Assembly: GCA_949358305.1 (NCBI GenBank)
Contig: CASHSZ010000084.1
Span: forward strand, 188,001-235,646
Reading direction: 5' to 3'
Length of the DNA: 47,646 nt
Origin: Strigamia acuminata
Taxonomy: Eukaryota > Arthropoda > Chilopoda > Geophilomorpha > Linotaeniidae
In this document: in pieces, positions 10,977-22,082 of the stretch
Position numbering within the stretch: the stretch's first letter is position 1
How the letters are laid out: the number at the start of each line of letters is the position of its first letter
Made by a program: the position numbers and the translations under genes
The notes under the pieces: generated by a model
Told to the model about the DNA's origin: nothing
The model's input: only the letters and a program-made list of their open reading frames with translations
Databases searched by the model: none

Positions 10977-13900
10977 GACTCGTTTTTTGCCATGGCGAGT
11001 TTAATCTCTGCCATCTGCTTCATTATCGCGTCAAACTTAGCGTCTTCTTTCGCTGTTCTTGGGCACTCATTGGAATAGTGACCCGGTTGGTTACACTTGA
11101 AACAGCGAATATTTGATTTGTCTCTTGGGGCTTCAATCGATTTATTCTTTTCAGGGTCTGCTTTCGACGGTGGCGTGTAATTTTTTCGAAAATACTTCGG
11201 AATTCGACCGGCATTTGGTTTTAACCTGGCGCGAAATTCTTCTACCGCTCTATCTCGATGGATGAGATGTACTAGCGGTCCTTCTTCATCGCAACCCGTT
11301 GATAAGGTATCGCGATAACTTCGTATTTCTTCGTCCGTCGAATAGTCGTCTTTTTCGTCTGATTTTTCGGCATCTTGCTCGGCTTCCTCCCCCTCCTTGA
11401 CCTCCTCCAGTGTCGCTTGCATGGCTGACGCTGTCGGTGCCTTTTTAGGGGCGGCCAATGGGTTGGATGGCAGCGTGGATGTCAGTTTATTTTTTATTTG
11501 TAAACCAACGCTAGCTTCCGCCAGCTCCATTATACCGCTAAGATATTCAGTAGGGCGCATGATCTTGTCTGTCGCCCCATATCTTTCCGCACTCAACTAG
11601 AGACGGTTTGCGGTTGCTGCTTTCTCCGCTTCGGGTAAAGCGGAATAATACCTCTTCTCGATATCTATCGTGTTCTCGAACAGGAAGGCGCTCATCTCCT
11701 CGTAGCTACCTCCTGTCGGTGCCCTTTCTTCAAGTAGCACCCTTTGCGAGTATTCCGACAAACCGCCGAGAAAGAAAAGGTTGAATCCCGTGGCATGAAA
11801 TTCCATCGGGGCCTTTTCGAACAACAATCTGGCGCGAATGTCGTAATCCATTATGGTTTCACCAGGCATCTGGCGAAGACCTCGCATCTTCCGGCTCACC
11901 TCTTCGGGTGTCTTGCCGTAGCGCAGGTCGAATCTCATTAAAAAGTCGTCCCACGCGACGCCCTTTAATCCTTGATACCACTCACGTGCCGAGCCTGTCA
12001 TTAGCTCGACAATACCGTGGGTGAGCATGTCTCCTACGGTGGCTTTAGTGGCAGTCTTAATCCGAATTACTTCGTCAAGGAAGCGATCTCTTGCCTTCCA
12101 TGACCCGTCGAAACGGTTCTGAATATAAAATTGCCACCTAATATTCCCGGTGACACTCATTGTATCACGCCGGGAGACAGCGTATTTTTTCTTTACGCGG
12201 TCGCCAGTACTACGATTACGATCGTTTCGTTTGCTCAGATCGATTCCCTCGGCTTTTAACGAGCCAAGCAGGGCTCTTCCAAGCTCTCCCATCGTATACT
12301 GCCGACCCGTCGAGTCGGTAAACGCGCTTTGTCGGGGAAGGTCCTGAAACTCCTCCCGTCGGTGGTCGCTATTTTCCGATCGACGTCGTTTCTCTCTATC
12401 GCGCGGAGAGTTGGATCTCTTCCGGCGATTGCTTGATTTATCATGCCGTCTGTCGTCGTTGGACGAGGGGTCGGAGCTGGGGTCGGGAGGCGGTGAGCGA
12501 CGTGGCGGGTTGCGCCGTGAAGAGCTCGACTCTTTCCGGCCTCTACGACGGTCGTCACGTTCCCTTTCCCTGCGTTCATCGCGTTCTCTTTCCCTTCGTC
12601 TCTCTCCGGAACCTCTCTCCGAATCGTGATGACTGGGTGCATTCGACTCCAGTTCATCCGACGACGAACCACTATTTCCGTAGTGATGCTGTTGTTGTCC
12701 TCTTTCGCGTTGACGTTCATCTCGCGACGATGTGCGGTCTTCGGAATGTTTTCTCGAAGGTCCGTCGTCTTTGAGGATGGGTACCGGCTGTTGCCAGTCG
12801 CTACCCCGCGGGTCGTCACGTTGTCGGCTCGAGTGAGTCTGTTCTTCCTTACGACGCGCGTTGTTCGCATTAATTAATCGGTTGATAGCGTTGTTAGTGT
12901 TATCGTCTAACGCCATCATGCGAGGTCGAACGCGTTGTCCGGTTGAAACTTCCCGTTTGCGTGGAGTGACTGGCACTTCCTTCTTTCGCTCGGGTTTGGG
13001 GCTGACCTTCGGCGTACGCTTCGGGTCGCCTTCGACGCTCTCGTCGGACAATTCTGACGAGCTGATGTCTGGTTTGCGAACGGATTTTGGTTTGTCTCGT
13101 TGCAGCCTGGCCATGAAAGCTCGTTCAGCTTCTTCTTGAGAATGGAATGCATAACGGTGTGCATTTAGGGCTCGGTCAACTATTTCGACTTCTTCTGGAG
13201 TGATCGGAACACGCTGGGATTTGCCGTACTCGAGAGCTTGCGCTTCTCTTTCCGCCAGCTTCCGCCTTCTCTCGCGGATGGCTTGCCGGGCCTCATTCTC
13301 AGCATCCGCTTCGAATTGAGCGGAATCGACCAATTGTTGAGCGTATGCATCTTCAACAATGGTGATTTGTGGGGATAATCGGTGCGCTCTTAAAGCTGCA
13401 CGAACTATTTGTAGTGTTTCGTACACTGTTATTTTCCCCGTTGGCAGAGTGTAACGTACACCTTCTGCCTGTGCCAACTGCATCGTGTCAACCAAGGTGG
13501 CCGAGACGCTGTAAGGCTGGCTCGGGACACGTTCAGTATTTAACGCATTGGACTTGTGTCCTTCGGACCTGACCGAAGCTGGGCGGCTTTGCGTAATCGG
13601 TGTGTTTAGTGCCGAATTAGCTGTCGTATTTGAAGCCGTCTTTTGTATTGGAGACGCCGCTTTCGGACTGCCCACCTCGGTGTCGTGCGTTAGACGAGGC
13701 GATTGGTTACGGGATAAAACCTCGTTTCCGCTCGTCTCGCCGTCACGGTTGGAACGCGGCAGTTTGGAGTGAGATTGTTCTTCACCCCGCTCTGTCTCGT
13801 CCAATCGCTGCCTCGTCTCGGAACGAGACGGGTGCGATGCCTCTGACGCGCTTCTACGATCGGGTTTAGGCTTACGCCGTTTTTGCCTCGCTTCGTGCGC

Positions 13901-14014
13901 TGAGGCTTTGGGTAAGGGACCTCCAGATCGCAAGTGATAATCGGCGCCTTTACGGCTACCGGCTCTCTTGTTTGCGTCGGAGTCGGAACCCGTTGCTCGG
14001 ATATTGTCTGCCAT
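10943..14014 (-). pseudogene. gag: G1 gag, interrupted by in-frame TAG
   Basis: The likely start is the ATG at 14014, in context AAAATGG. A weaker ATG lies 8 codons upstream. The N-terminal half is highly charged and rich in Ser, Arg and Glu, with a long RERERD-type run. A capsid-like region follows (WQFYIQNRFDGSWKARDRF ... AREWYQGL ... WDDFLMRFDLRYG). A TAG at 11597-11599 then interrupts the frame. The same frame continues through an acidic linker to a CCHC zinc knuckle (CFKCNQPGHYSNEC) and stops at 10943. The TAG could be a nonsense mutation or a leaky stop. G2 gag has no stop at this position, which favours mutation. The full product would be about 1020 residues. Confidence 0.85.
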
Positions 14015-14060
14015 TTTTGGGTATGAAAATGATCTCAAGTTCTATTCGAGTCGTTTAAAT

Positions 14061-14080
14061 CGATCCCGGACAGGTTCCCA
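14061..14080 (-). other. G1 primer binding site
   Basis: Two bases after the 5' LTR (element sense) comes TGGGAACCTGTCCGGGATCG. This begins with TGG, as expected for pairing with a tRNA CCA end. The block GTCCGGGAT is shared with the tRNA-Pro-type site of G2, but the acceptor-stem part differs, so the tRNA identity is left open. Confidence 0.65.
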
Positions 14081-14380
14081 CGTGTCGCGCTCAACTCTCA
14101 CTGTCGCTAACTCGTGGTATGAGTCACTCTCTAATCTCGTAACACCGCTTTGCTCAAGCGGTCACCCAAATAATGTAACACGGCAAACAATGTAAAAGGT
14201 AAATATAATAAATGTATTTATTATACGGGAATGTACAGTTAAAAGGGGTAAAATATGTAAAGGAATAAAGGTAAAAGGGTAAGGTGTGTGAAGTTGGCGG
14301 GAAACTGGTCGAGGTCGTCTTTTGTTGGCGCTCTGGATCCAAGATGGCGTCCGCGTGGCAACGTGGTGTCGTCTTGGGCC

Positions 14381-14703
14381 TGTTGAATTGTCACCTAAAC
14401 TCAAGTTAATTGTGTAGTTTAGCAGTGGTGAGAATAACATTAGTTATAATAAGGAGAAACTGAGAGGCCATCTTGATGTGTTGGAAACTGAGAACAGAAT
14501 GAGTTGCTTTATTCACCTGTCAGGTGGTCAACACTTACAAACATCGCCGCCTATGGGCGAAATGCATAAACAATACATGATCAAAGCTGCCGACATTCAT
14601 GCAGATAATACTCAATGTTAATAAACACATATACACGATAAATGACTGCACAAATTGAGGATACGACATAAGGTAGGTTAGAATAATACAATGTAACTTA
14701 ACA
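14381..14703 (-). repeat. C1 3' LTR (323 bp)
   Basis: It differs from the right LTR at three visible sites, in the region 14598-14675. It is followed on the internal side by the polypurine tract. GGGCC lies directly outside at 14376-14380. Confidence 0.95.
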
Positions 14704-14720
14704 TTCGGCCCCCTCGTATC
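14704..14720 (-). other. C1 polypurine tract
   Basis: In element sense, ACGAGGGGGCCGAA abuts the LTR start TGTTAAG. This is the usual plus-strand primer position. The pol stop codon lies a few bases upstream. Confidence 0.75.
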
Positions 14721-14721
14721 A

Positions 14722-15446
14722 TCAATTATTTAGATTACTGAGATCAACTAAAAATAGGTTACAAAATTGTGTTAAATCGGCTTTATCCACCGACTTTGTA
14801 AAGATGTCAGCATAATTTGACTTTGTCCCTACATGTGTTATTTGAAGACCATCTCTTTTTACCAACTCTCGTATAAAATGGTATCGTACGTCGATGTGCT
14901 TCGTCTTTCTATTTTCGATATTGGACTTAGTAAAGTCGACTGCAGAGATGTTGTCGCACAGTACGTGGTGGTAAAATCTACTTGCTAAGTCAGGTGCGAT
15001 CTCGTACAAGACTCGAACTATCCACATGTAGTCTTTCACCGTCTCTGTGAGAGCTACATACTCCGCCTCCATGGTCGATAAAGTTACATTACGCTGCTTG
15101 AATGTCCTCCAAAAGATGGGCGCGTTGCCCAAAGTTATAAGAGTTCCGCCAACAGAAATCCGGTCATCTCGATTGTTGGCGTAGTCTGAATCACTGTAGC
15201 CGATGACTTCGACTCGATTATTCGGAAATAACATGAGTCCAAAGTCTTTTGTGGTTCTCAAGTAGCTGAGGAGATCAAGTAACACAGGCCAGTGATCCCA
15301 TCCTGGGTTGGATTGAAACTGACTCAATATGTTGACTGCGTACGTGATATCGGGTCTTGTTCTCGATGCTATGAAAGCTAGAGAACCCAGTAAACTTCTA
15401 TATGGAATTCGTTCCATGATCTTGAAATCTTCAATTGTGGTCGGAC
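14722..15446 (-). pseudogene. pol: C1 pol, end of RT and RNase H
   Basis: The frame continues from the RT piece on the far side of the TIR element. It begins with the connection region, with PYRSLLGSLAFIASRTRPDI and the typical NPGWDHW-type block. RNase H follows: GYSDSDYA, STMEAEYVALTE, CDNISAV and KHIDVRYHF. The end carries the Copia C-terminal ADIFTKSV block and a stop at 14722-14724. An ATG at 15417 is internal, not a start. The RNase H acidic residues are present. Confidence 0.92.
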
Positions 15447-15449
15447 ATT

Positions 15450-17005
15450 AGGGGGTTTCATTATATGAATGATTTTGCAATTTTATGATTTTGCATTAAT
15501 CACAAAATCATTATTTTTTGATGCCTCCAAAAATGAGTTTACATTGAATTAACCCAGTCAATTTTTCAATTGTGTGATCTGGACAATTTTGTGATTTTTG
15601 AGTATTGTCATGTGATATCTGTTCTACCAATCACATTCACATTCACTAAAGCACAAAAGAGTAAAAACACAAAATCCCAAAAACATCTAAAAGGTAGTTT
15701 TTGTGATTTTGATAAGAAGTGATTTTGAGGCTTGTGAAACTCAAAACAAAATGGAGGCATCCAAGCTCTATCTAAGTGGCCAACTTGTATCCTTGTATAT
15801 CATCAAAATGCTGATGCATCCATGACTGTATAACAGCTAGGAGACTCAATACTTCGATTCGGGTAAAAAAAAGTACCGATTCAGGGCGATTCAGGGCGAT
15901 TTTAGCGGGTGCCCGAATGGAAATTCAGGCGGAAATGTTCGTCGTGTATCGTTTTTTATTGTTTTCTATGTCAAGATGAGCTCGGAAAATTATGGAACCA
16001 AGCTCATTTTGAAGAGGAGACAATTCTGCACAAGCCTGTATTTTTTATTTTTTGATTCGGGCGAGGAAAAGTGCCGATTCGGGCCATCTTAGCGGGGGAC
16101 CGAATGGGAAAATTTGGAAATTTGGTGCAGAATTTGGATTCGAGATTCGACCATGACAAAACCAAAAATTCGTAAAATTGACCGAATGAAATGTTTAAAA
16201 CAGGTTTCCAGAGAAGAAAATCCCGCTAAAAACGATGGTACAGATAACTTTTTGATCGGATTAACTGTTGATTTTAAATTTTGGAAAAAACGATCTTTTT
16301 TGGGTTGATTTATAAGAAAAAGTTGGAAAAAGTGGTTGAATAGTAAAGGAGGACAAAATAGCAGGTTGCAGTGGTTTGGGCCAAAATTGAATTGGCTGGA
16401 TTGGCGTTGGGTTTAGGTTAACTTTTGGGTTTGATTGTGTTTGGGTATTGGCCAGATTGGCATTGGTTTTGGTTTGGTGTGGTTTGGGTTTGGGTTGCAT
16501 TATTATGGGTTTGGTTTAGTTTTGCAAAAATTTATTTTATGATTTGGTTGTATACATTTGTCTGATCTATGGCTTTGGCTTTGTGGGTGAACAGCTAGTA
16601 TTTATTAAAATGCACCTTATTAAAAAATATTTTGTTCCATCACACAAATAAGAACTAGTTTTTTTGCATCACATTTTAAAATTGGTTGGATATAACTATA
16701 ACCTAATATGGTGGATAGGAAGTCACGTGACTATTTAAATAATTGCAAAATTGCAAAATTATGAGATTGTTTTTGAAACTAATTATTAATCACAATTTGT
16801 GATGGCCACTTGGATTGAGTTTGGCTGCTGCCATTTTTGCCAAAATAGCAAAATTACCTTTGATTTTGTGATTGTGTATTTTTTCTGTTTTGTGTTTTTG
16901 CAATTATGCACATGATTGGTGGAACTGATATCATGTGACAAATCCAAAAGTGCAAAATTGCTAAAGTTGCAAAATTACAAAATTGCTTAATTAATGAAAC
17001 CCCCT
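15450..17005. mobile_element. non-autonomous TIR DNA transposon in C1
   Basis: Ends AGGGGGTTTCATTA (15450-15463) and its exact reverse complement at 16992-17005 are flanked by ATT on both sides (15447-15449, 17006-17008). Interior homology continues as TTTTGCAATTTT-type subterminal repeats. No transposase is seen. The 3-bp duplication and G-rich ends fit PIF/Harbinger-like families, although ATT is not the usual TWA target, so the superfamily is tentative. The interior holds an imperfect repeat pair (about 15856-15915 and 16052-16110, with GATTCGGG and AGCGGG...CCGAATG) and a GGTTTGGTTTGGG-like stretch near 16380-16520. It splits C1 RT. Confidence 0.85.
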
Positions 17006-17008
17006 ATT

Positions 17009-18473
17009 GTTGCTTTGTGAGGATGGTGGACTTCACCATTGGTTGTGATCTGATTTTGACTGATTGCAGATGACTGTCGAATCTTAACAGCACTCTCTTG
17101 ATATAAGACTTCTGATGTAGAATCATTAGCTGTTGGTGAGAGCAAAATTCCACTCCCAACAATTTCTTTGTCCGTCCTAAGATCACGAGGTCGAACTGTG
17201 TCTTAACCATGTTGAGAACCTCCATGGCATCCTCATATCGCTTGCCAAAAACAACGATATCGTCCACGTATACAATTAAATATGCGACATCACCGAATTT
17301 ATATACGCAGTTACACCAGTTTACGTGTTGAAGACCAAGTTTCAGCAAAGTTTCTTCGAGTTCAATTCCCCATTCTCTTCCGGATTGATGTAATCCATAA
17401 ATTGCACGAAGTAACTTGCAAACGTAATTTTCTTTTCCTGGGCAAACGAATCCTTTGGGTTGGCGCATATAAATCGTCTTATGTAGCTTTGCATATAAGT
17501 AAGCACACTTGACGTCAGCCTGGATGTATGACCACTTCAACATGCAAACAAGTAAAGTGAACATAAATCGCACGATCGAAAAGTCTACTACAGGTGAGAA
17601 AGTTTCTTCATAAGACTCCCCGTAGACTTGGGTAAAACCCTGTGCCACGAGTCTTGCCTTGTATCTTGCAATTTCTCCTTTCTCATCCTGTTTTACGGTG
17701 TAAATCCATTTGCACCCTATCAGTTTGGTGTCGGGTGGCGGTGGGACCAATTCCCATACTTCGCGTTGATGCATTGTGTCAATTTCTTCGCACATAGCTT
17801 GACTCCACTCCTCCTTCTCCGGCAGATTGTCGATTTGCTCGAAACGTGCGGGTATGAAAACTTCGAGGTGATTTGCCTCGAAATCGAGAGTCAATTCATC
17901 TAGATCATCCAAACTGATATCATCCGTTGTCACATTGGATTCAGTGGGCTTTCTCTTCCTTTTATCCTCGAAAAGGTGCTCTGGGACACGTAGATTGTGA
18001 TCCACGCAATAACGTTTGACTTCGGGTATCGAACGTAGCCTTGGTTTGTCATAACCCTCGATCGTATACTCGATGTCTTTTTGTCCAGTTGGCCTCATCT
18101 TTTCGGTCTTTTTCCAAACAAGTGCGGGTATTGTTGGAATTGAGTTCACCACGTCGATTCCAGGTTGTGGTAGAATGCCCTGAAATCTTATCCCCGCTTC
18201 AGCTCCTGGCGCGTTAGGTTTTGGTTTAAGCTTTTCTCCAGGCAGTCTGAATTTCAGCTTCAGTTGAGGCAATTCTTCTTCTCTCTTCTCCTTAATCGGT
18301 TGTTGCGGAGCCAGCGGTGGTCTCACGTCCTCATCGGAATAATATTGACGATCGGCATCATTATCTAGGTTGTCATCCAAGTTGTCAATATAGGTTGTGT
18401 ATTTTTCCGGAAGGCCCAGCACGCCTTCAACTCCGCGCCTGCTCTCTACAAACTTGACGTCATTTGTCTCAAT
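17009..18473 (-). pseudogene. pol: C1 reverse transcriptase
   Basis: After an acidic linker this encodes Copia RT: WIYTVKQDEKGEIARYKARLVAQG, split here by function as the fingers; FSPVVDFSIVR; the first Asp in QADVKCAYL; LLRAIYGLHQSGREW; and YVDDIVVFG, the active site at about 17255-17275. The 5' end joins the mariner at its TA duplication and the 3' end joins the TIR element at its ATT duplication. Both junctions are in frame with the neighbouring C1 pieces. An ATG at 18422 is internal. Confidence 0.93.
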
Positions 18474-18475
18474 TA

Positions 18476-19625
18476 CTCCCTCTGTCCCAAATTATGGTAT
18501 ACATTTGGGGTGTTTTTTCTGTCCCAAATTATGGTATACATTTCTAGTTTTATTTGATTTTTATCATTAAAAATAAAAAATAAATACAAAATTAATTTAA
18601 TTAAGTTAAATTATTAATAAATTAAGTCAACAATAAACAATGTGGAGTAAACAATAACAATAAATAATACTCCCTAACAATAATAACAATAGTGATTAAC
18701 AATGAAAATTTTGTCGTGCAGTATCAAGTGCATCCTGACTGCATGTGTTGAAGTTTGTAATTGTTGCCACCTTTTGCTGTCATCACTGACTCCATACAGC
18801 ATTGTAGTGTCAAAAATACGTTGTCAAGTTTGTCTTTGTTTAATTCATTGAATGCATTCTGTACACATTCAATTAATTTGTCAATTGATTTTGGTGAAGC
18901 TTTGTGTTGTAATGATTGGATTGAATTGAAAAATCCAAGATCTAAAACGTTTAGGTCTGGACTATTTGGTGGCTGTGATTTAAATTGAATACACCATCCA
19001 TCTTTTGATCCTTCGGCCAACAAAACAGCATCATTGTCACTACTCACTAGAATGGGGTTTGGCGTTATCTTGCTGCACAAAGATGGGCTTGCGTTTATTT
19101 GCGACTGGGAATTTATTTCTAATAGCTGGAAAAACATTTTCCATCATCATTTTTTTACACATTAGCAGGAATATGTCCTTCATTATATTGTCTTTTAACT
19201 TCTTGCCAAATTCGTGAAATAGTTAGTCTAGTAACTCCAAGTTTTCCTGCAATTTCATTAATGGCGCCACGACTCAACTTATTTCTTACATTGCTTCGTT
19301 TTAGCAAGAGTTGCAGTATATAATTTTGCTGATTATCAGTTAATTGCTTCTTTTTGGTCACTTTTCTTTGCAAACAGCCATTTTCTGAATTCATTTTTAT
19401 TTTATTTGAAGCACAACAGGTGCCATTTAAATTTAAGCCCATTTTGAAAAAATTCAATTCAGCAATAATGGAACAATAAACTAATTACTCATAATGCCAC
19501 CTAGTGATCAGAAAGTGCACTTAATTTGAAAGATTATTCATTTAAAATATCTTAAAATTATACAAAACTAACGATAATCGAGAATTTTTTATAGAAATGT
19601 ATACCATAATTTGGGACAGAGGGAG
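18476..19625 (-). mobile_element. plant-type DD39D mariner-like element in C1
   Basis: The terminal repeats begin CTCCCTCTGTCCCAAATTAT and are flanked by TA (18474-18475 and 19626-19627), the Tc1/mariner target. The left end holds two tandem copies of the TIR core (18482-18506 and 18519-18543), the right end one. CTCCCTCYGTCCC ends are those of Stowaway MITEs and their plant mariner relatives. The 1150-bp length is short for a full copy, and the transposase is internally deleted. Confidence 0.9.
18724..19457 (-). pseudogene. DD39D mariner transposase, deleted and frameshifted
   Basis: The N-terminal part (19457-19155) ends in a helix-turn-helix, KLGVTRLTISRIWQEVKRQY, typical of plant-type mariners. 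It is followed by a stop. After a large deletion, another frame gives FVQQDNAKPH with the second catalytic Asp (about 19060-19090), and after one more shift SPDLNVLDLGFF with the third. Counting across the shift gives 39 residues between the last two Asp, matching DD39D. The region of the first catalytic Asp is missing, so it cannot be active. Confidence 0.85.
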
Positions 19626-19627
19626 TA

Positions 19628-21059
19628 CTTTTGAAAAGTCGGGCAACCAAATTCTGTAGCCTTTGGTGATTCTGGAGTAGCCAAGCATAATCCCATTTAT
19701 TCCTTTGTTGTCGATTTTTCCGTCTCTGACCTTTTTCTGCACAAAGCACAAACTTCCGAATTTTCTTAAATGACGCAAAGATGGTTTCCGACCATAATAA
19801 AGCTCCATCGGCGTCTTTTCTGAGTTGAGCTTCGCAATTCTGTTTCTCAAATAGTTAAAGGTCAGGATGGCTTTGCCCCAAAATCGATGTTCCAATTGTG
19901 CATCATAAATGAGAGCTCGCATCCCATTCGCCAAAGTTTGGTTAAGTCTTTCCGAAACTCCATTTTGGACAGGTGTGTACGCATTTGTTCTTTCATGCGT
20001 AATTCCTTGGCCCTCGAGGTATTCTCCAAACTTGTTGGAGCAGAACTCCATGCCATTATCCGTCCGTATAGCTAAGACCGACTTGCCTAGTAGTCGCTCA
20101 ATTCGTTTAACGTGTTTTTGGAAAATTTCAAACACCTCGTCCTTTTTCTTCATGAGGTACACGGTTGAATAACGAGAAAAATCGTCCGTAATTGTGAGAA
20201 AATATCGATTTCCTGATAGCGTTTCCGTGTTAAACGCTCCGCACACGTCCATATGAAGTAGCTGTAGTGGTTCCTTGGACCTGATGCCCGGTATGGACTT
20301 GTGAGAAATCGCTTTCTTTTTCGCCAAGCTGCAGACATCACATTGCGTGATGGGAACATCCAATAATGGCAATCCGATTACAGCTTTGCTTCTACTCATT
20401 CCCTGCACACTTGGAAAATGAATGTGTCCTAATCGTTCGTGCCACAACCTCGCCTCTTCTGGGTTTGATTTAGTTCTACTTGTGTGTGGCAATTCTTGTT
20501 GTTTTTGTTCGTTCTTCTGTTCGCCTACATTGGCTTTGTCCAATTCCTTCGCCTTTAGTTTCTCAAAGTCGGGTTTTTGGTCGCTGAGCTTGATGTAGTA
20601 TAGCCTGTCCTTCTTGATGCCTTCCATCAATTGTCTCTTCCACTGCGGGTCGTATATTTTCACCAAGCCCGCGCCAACTGCGACCCTGCACCGTGCTTCA
20701 TCAATACATGGTCCCGACAATAAGTTCCTTCGTAGGTCCGGCGCGTAATAAACCTTTTTAAGTGTAATTGGAATTGTTTCGGTCCCAACTAAACACATAA
20801 TACACACATCTCCCACTCCTTGAATTTGGATGAGTGTTTTCTTGTCAGCTTGACTAATTGTTCCTGTCATTTCTTTAAAGTTGTGAAATTGATTCCTGTC
20901 TTTACAGAAATGTCCAGTCGCTCCCGTATCATAAATCCAGCAGTTGCTTGCTTCACTGCACTGCAGCATTTGGAGGAGAACTTTGATTTGTTGCTTCCAA
21001 CTGTCGTAATTCAGTCTGTTGAGCAGTGTTATCTTTCTCTCTAATTTGTCTGTCTCCAT
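19628..21059 (-). pseudogene. pol: C1 gag remnant, protease and integrase
   Basis: The start chosen is the ATG at 21059 (METDKLERKITLLNRLNYDSW), a typical Copia Gag N-terminus. An ATG at 21113 is also in frame. About 30 codons in, the frame passes straight into the protease (CWIYDTGATGHFC). Most of Gag, including any zinc knuckle, has therefore been lost by an in-frame deletion. Next come the GAG-pre-integrase module (WHERLGH...C.VC zinc site) and integrase with HMDVCGAF, RTDNGMEF and NGVSERLNQT, the complete DDE set. The frame ends at the mariner insertion at 19625. Confidence 0.9.
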
Positions 21060-21759
21060 CGTGTTTTTGATTTGAACTTGTTGAAAAATCACACACTTTG
21101 AAAATTCGCACACTTTGAAAATTCAAAACCACTTTCCTTACTGGTAATCGCAACAAGGTGCAGTGTTGCGATGTTAGTACGCTCTTATATTATGTTAGTA
21201 CAATACCCTATCACAACACTAAGCTAACAATAGTATTAAACGACAATAATCGAAAATAAGCACGAAAATTGTTCATATAAGTTGTTTTCTCCTCGTAACT
21301 CGTCTGCTCGTTCTGCGTCGTTTCAAATCTCGCTAATTGTTCACCAAATTGTCCGTTGTTTTGCCGTTTCGTCAACGTTTTCCTGCTCACACTTCACGTG
21401 TGGTTGGCTGGAACAGTCGCCGTCGTATTCCAGACGTCTTTCCGCCGAAAACGTTGCCACGTCGACGACACGTATTGCGCCTCGCAATACGGGAACAACT
21501 TTCCCAAAATGAAAACGAAAATTGTTTAAATAAAATGTTTTAAAGTTTCTCGAACCCGTCGTTGTCCTTGTGTTGCTTGATGACTGCTTGTTGTCGCCAA
21601 ACGTCGAACTTCTCACACGAACACCGGCTGGTCACTTCTCATATGGGCGCCGCCATTTTGGATGAGGAGAAAAGCTGACTCTTAGTGACCTCCAAATGGT
21701 TCCAATCCTCTCCAAATTATCCTGGTTGTTATTCCTACGGTCTTGTAGGCCCATAACCT
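21060..21759 (-). other. C1 leader with half-tRNA-type PBS
   Basis: Just inside the 5' LTR the element sense reads AGGTTATGGGCC (21759-21748). TTATGGGCC is complementary to the anticodon loop region of initiator tRNA-Met (GGCCCATAACC is readable on the plus strand at 21748-21758). This matches the internal, half-tRNA priming known for Drosophila copia, not 3'-end priming. The rest of the leader has no long ORF. Confidence 0.6.
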
Positions 21760-22082
21760 TGTTGAATTGTCACCTAAACTCAAGTTAATTGTGTAGTTTA
21801 GCAGTGGTGAGAATAACATTAGTTATAATAAGGAGAAACTGAGAGGCCATCTTGATGTGTTGGAAACTGAGAACAGAATGAGTTGCTTTATTCACCTGTC
21901 AGGTGGTCAACACTTACAAACATCGCCGCCTATGGGCGAAATGCATAAACAATACATGATCAAAGCTGCCGACATTCGTGCAGATAATACTCAATGTTAA
22001 TAAACACATATACACGATAAATGACTGCATAAATTGAGGATACGACATAAGATAGGTTAGAATAATACAATGTAACTTAACA
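21760..22082 (-). repeat. C1 5' LTR (323 bp)
   Basis: It is the same length as the 3' LTR with three visible differences. It is followed by GGGCC at 22083-22087, the second copy of the target duplication inside the G1 LTR. Confidence 0.95.

Larger units (their letters stand above)
14381..22082 (-). mobile_element. Ty1/Copia retrotransposon C1 nested in G1 LTR
   Basis: Two 323-bp LTRs (TGTTAAG...CAACA in element sense) are flanked by the 5-bp duplication GGGCC. Domain order is protease, integrase, RT, RNase H, which defines Copia. By eye the LTRs differ at three positions, so the insertion is recent and younger than G1. Two DNA transposons have since entered it. Removing each together with one copy of its target duplication leaves the reading frame continuous, so they are the main breaks in pol. 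Gag is reduced to a short N-terminal remnant. Confidence 0.95.

Noticed and set aside
19626-19749. C1 integrase tail continuing into the mariner
   Set aside because: The codons past 19628 are terminal-repeat sequence read by chance. The real continuation is on the other side of the mariner.
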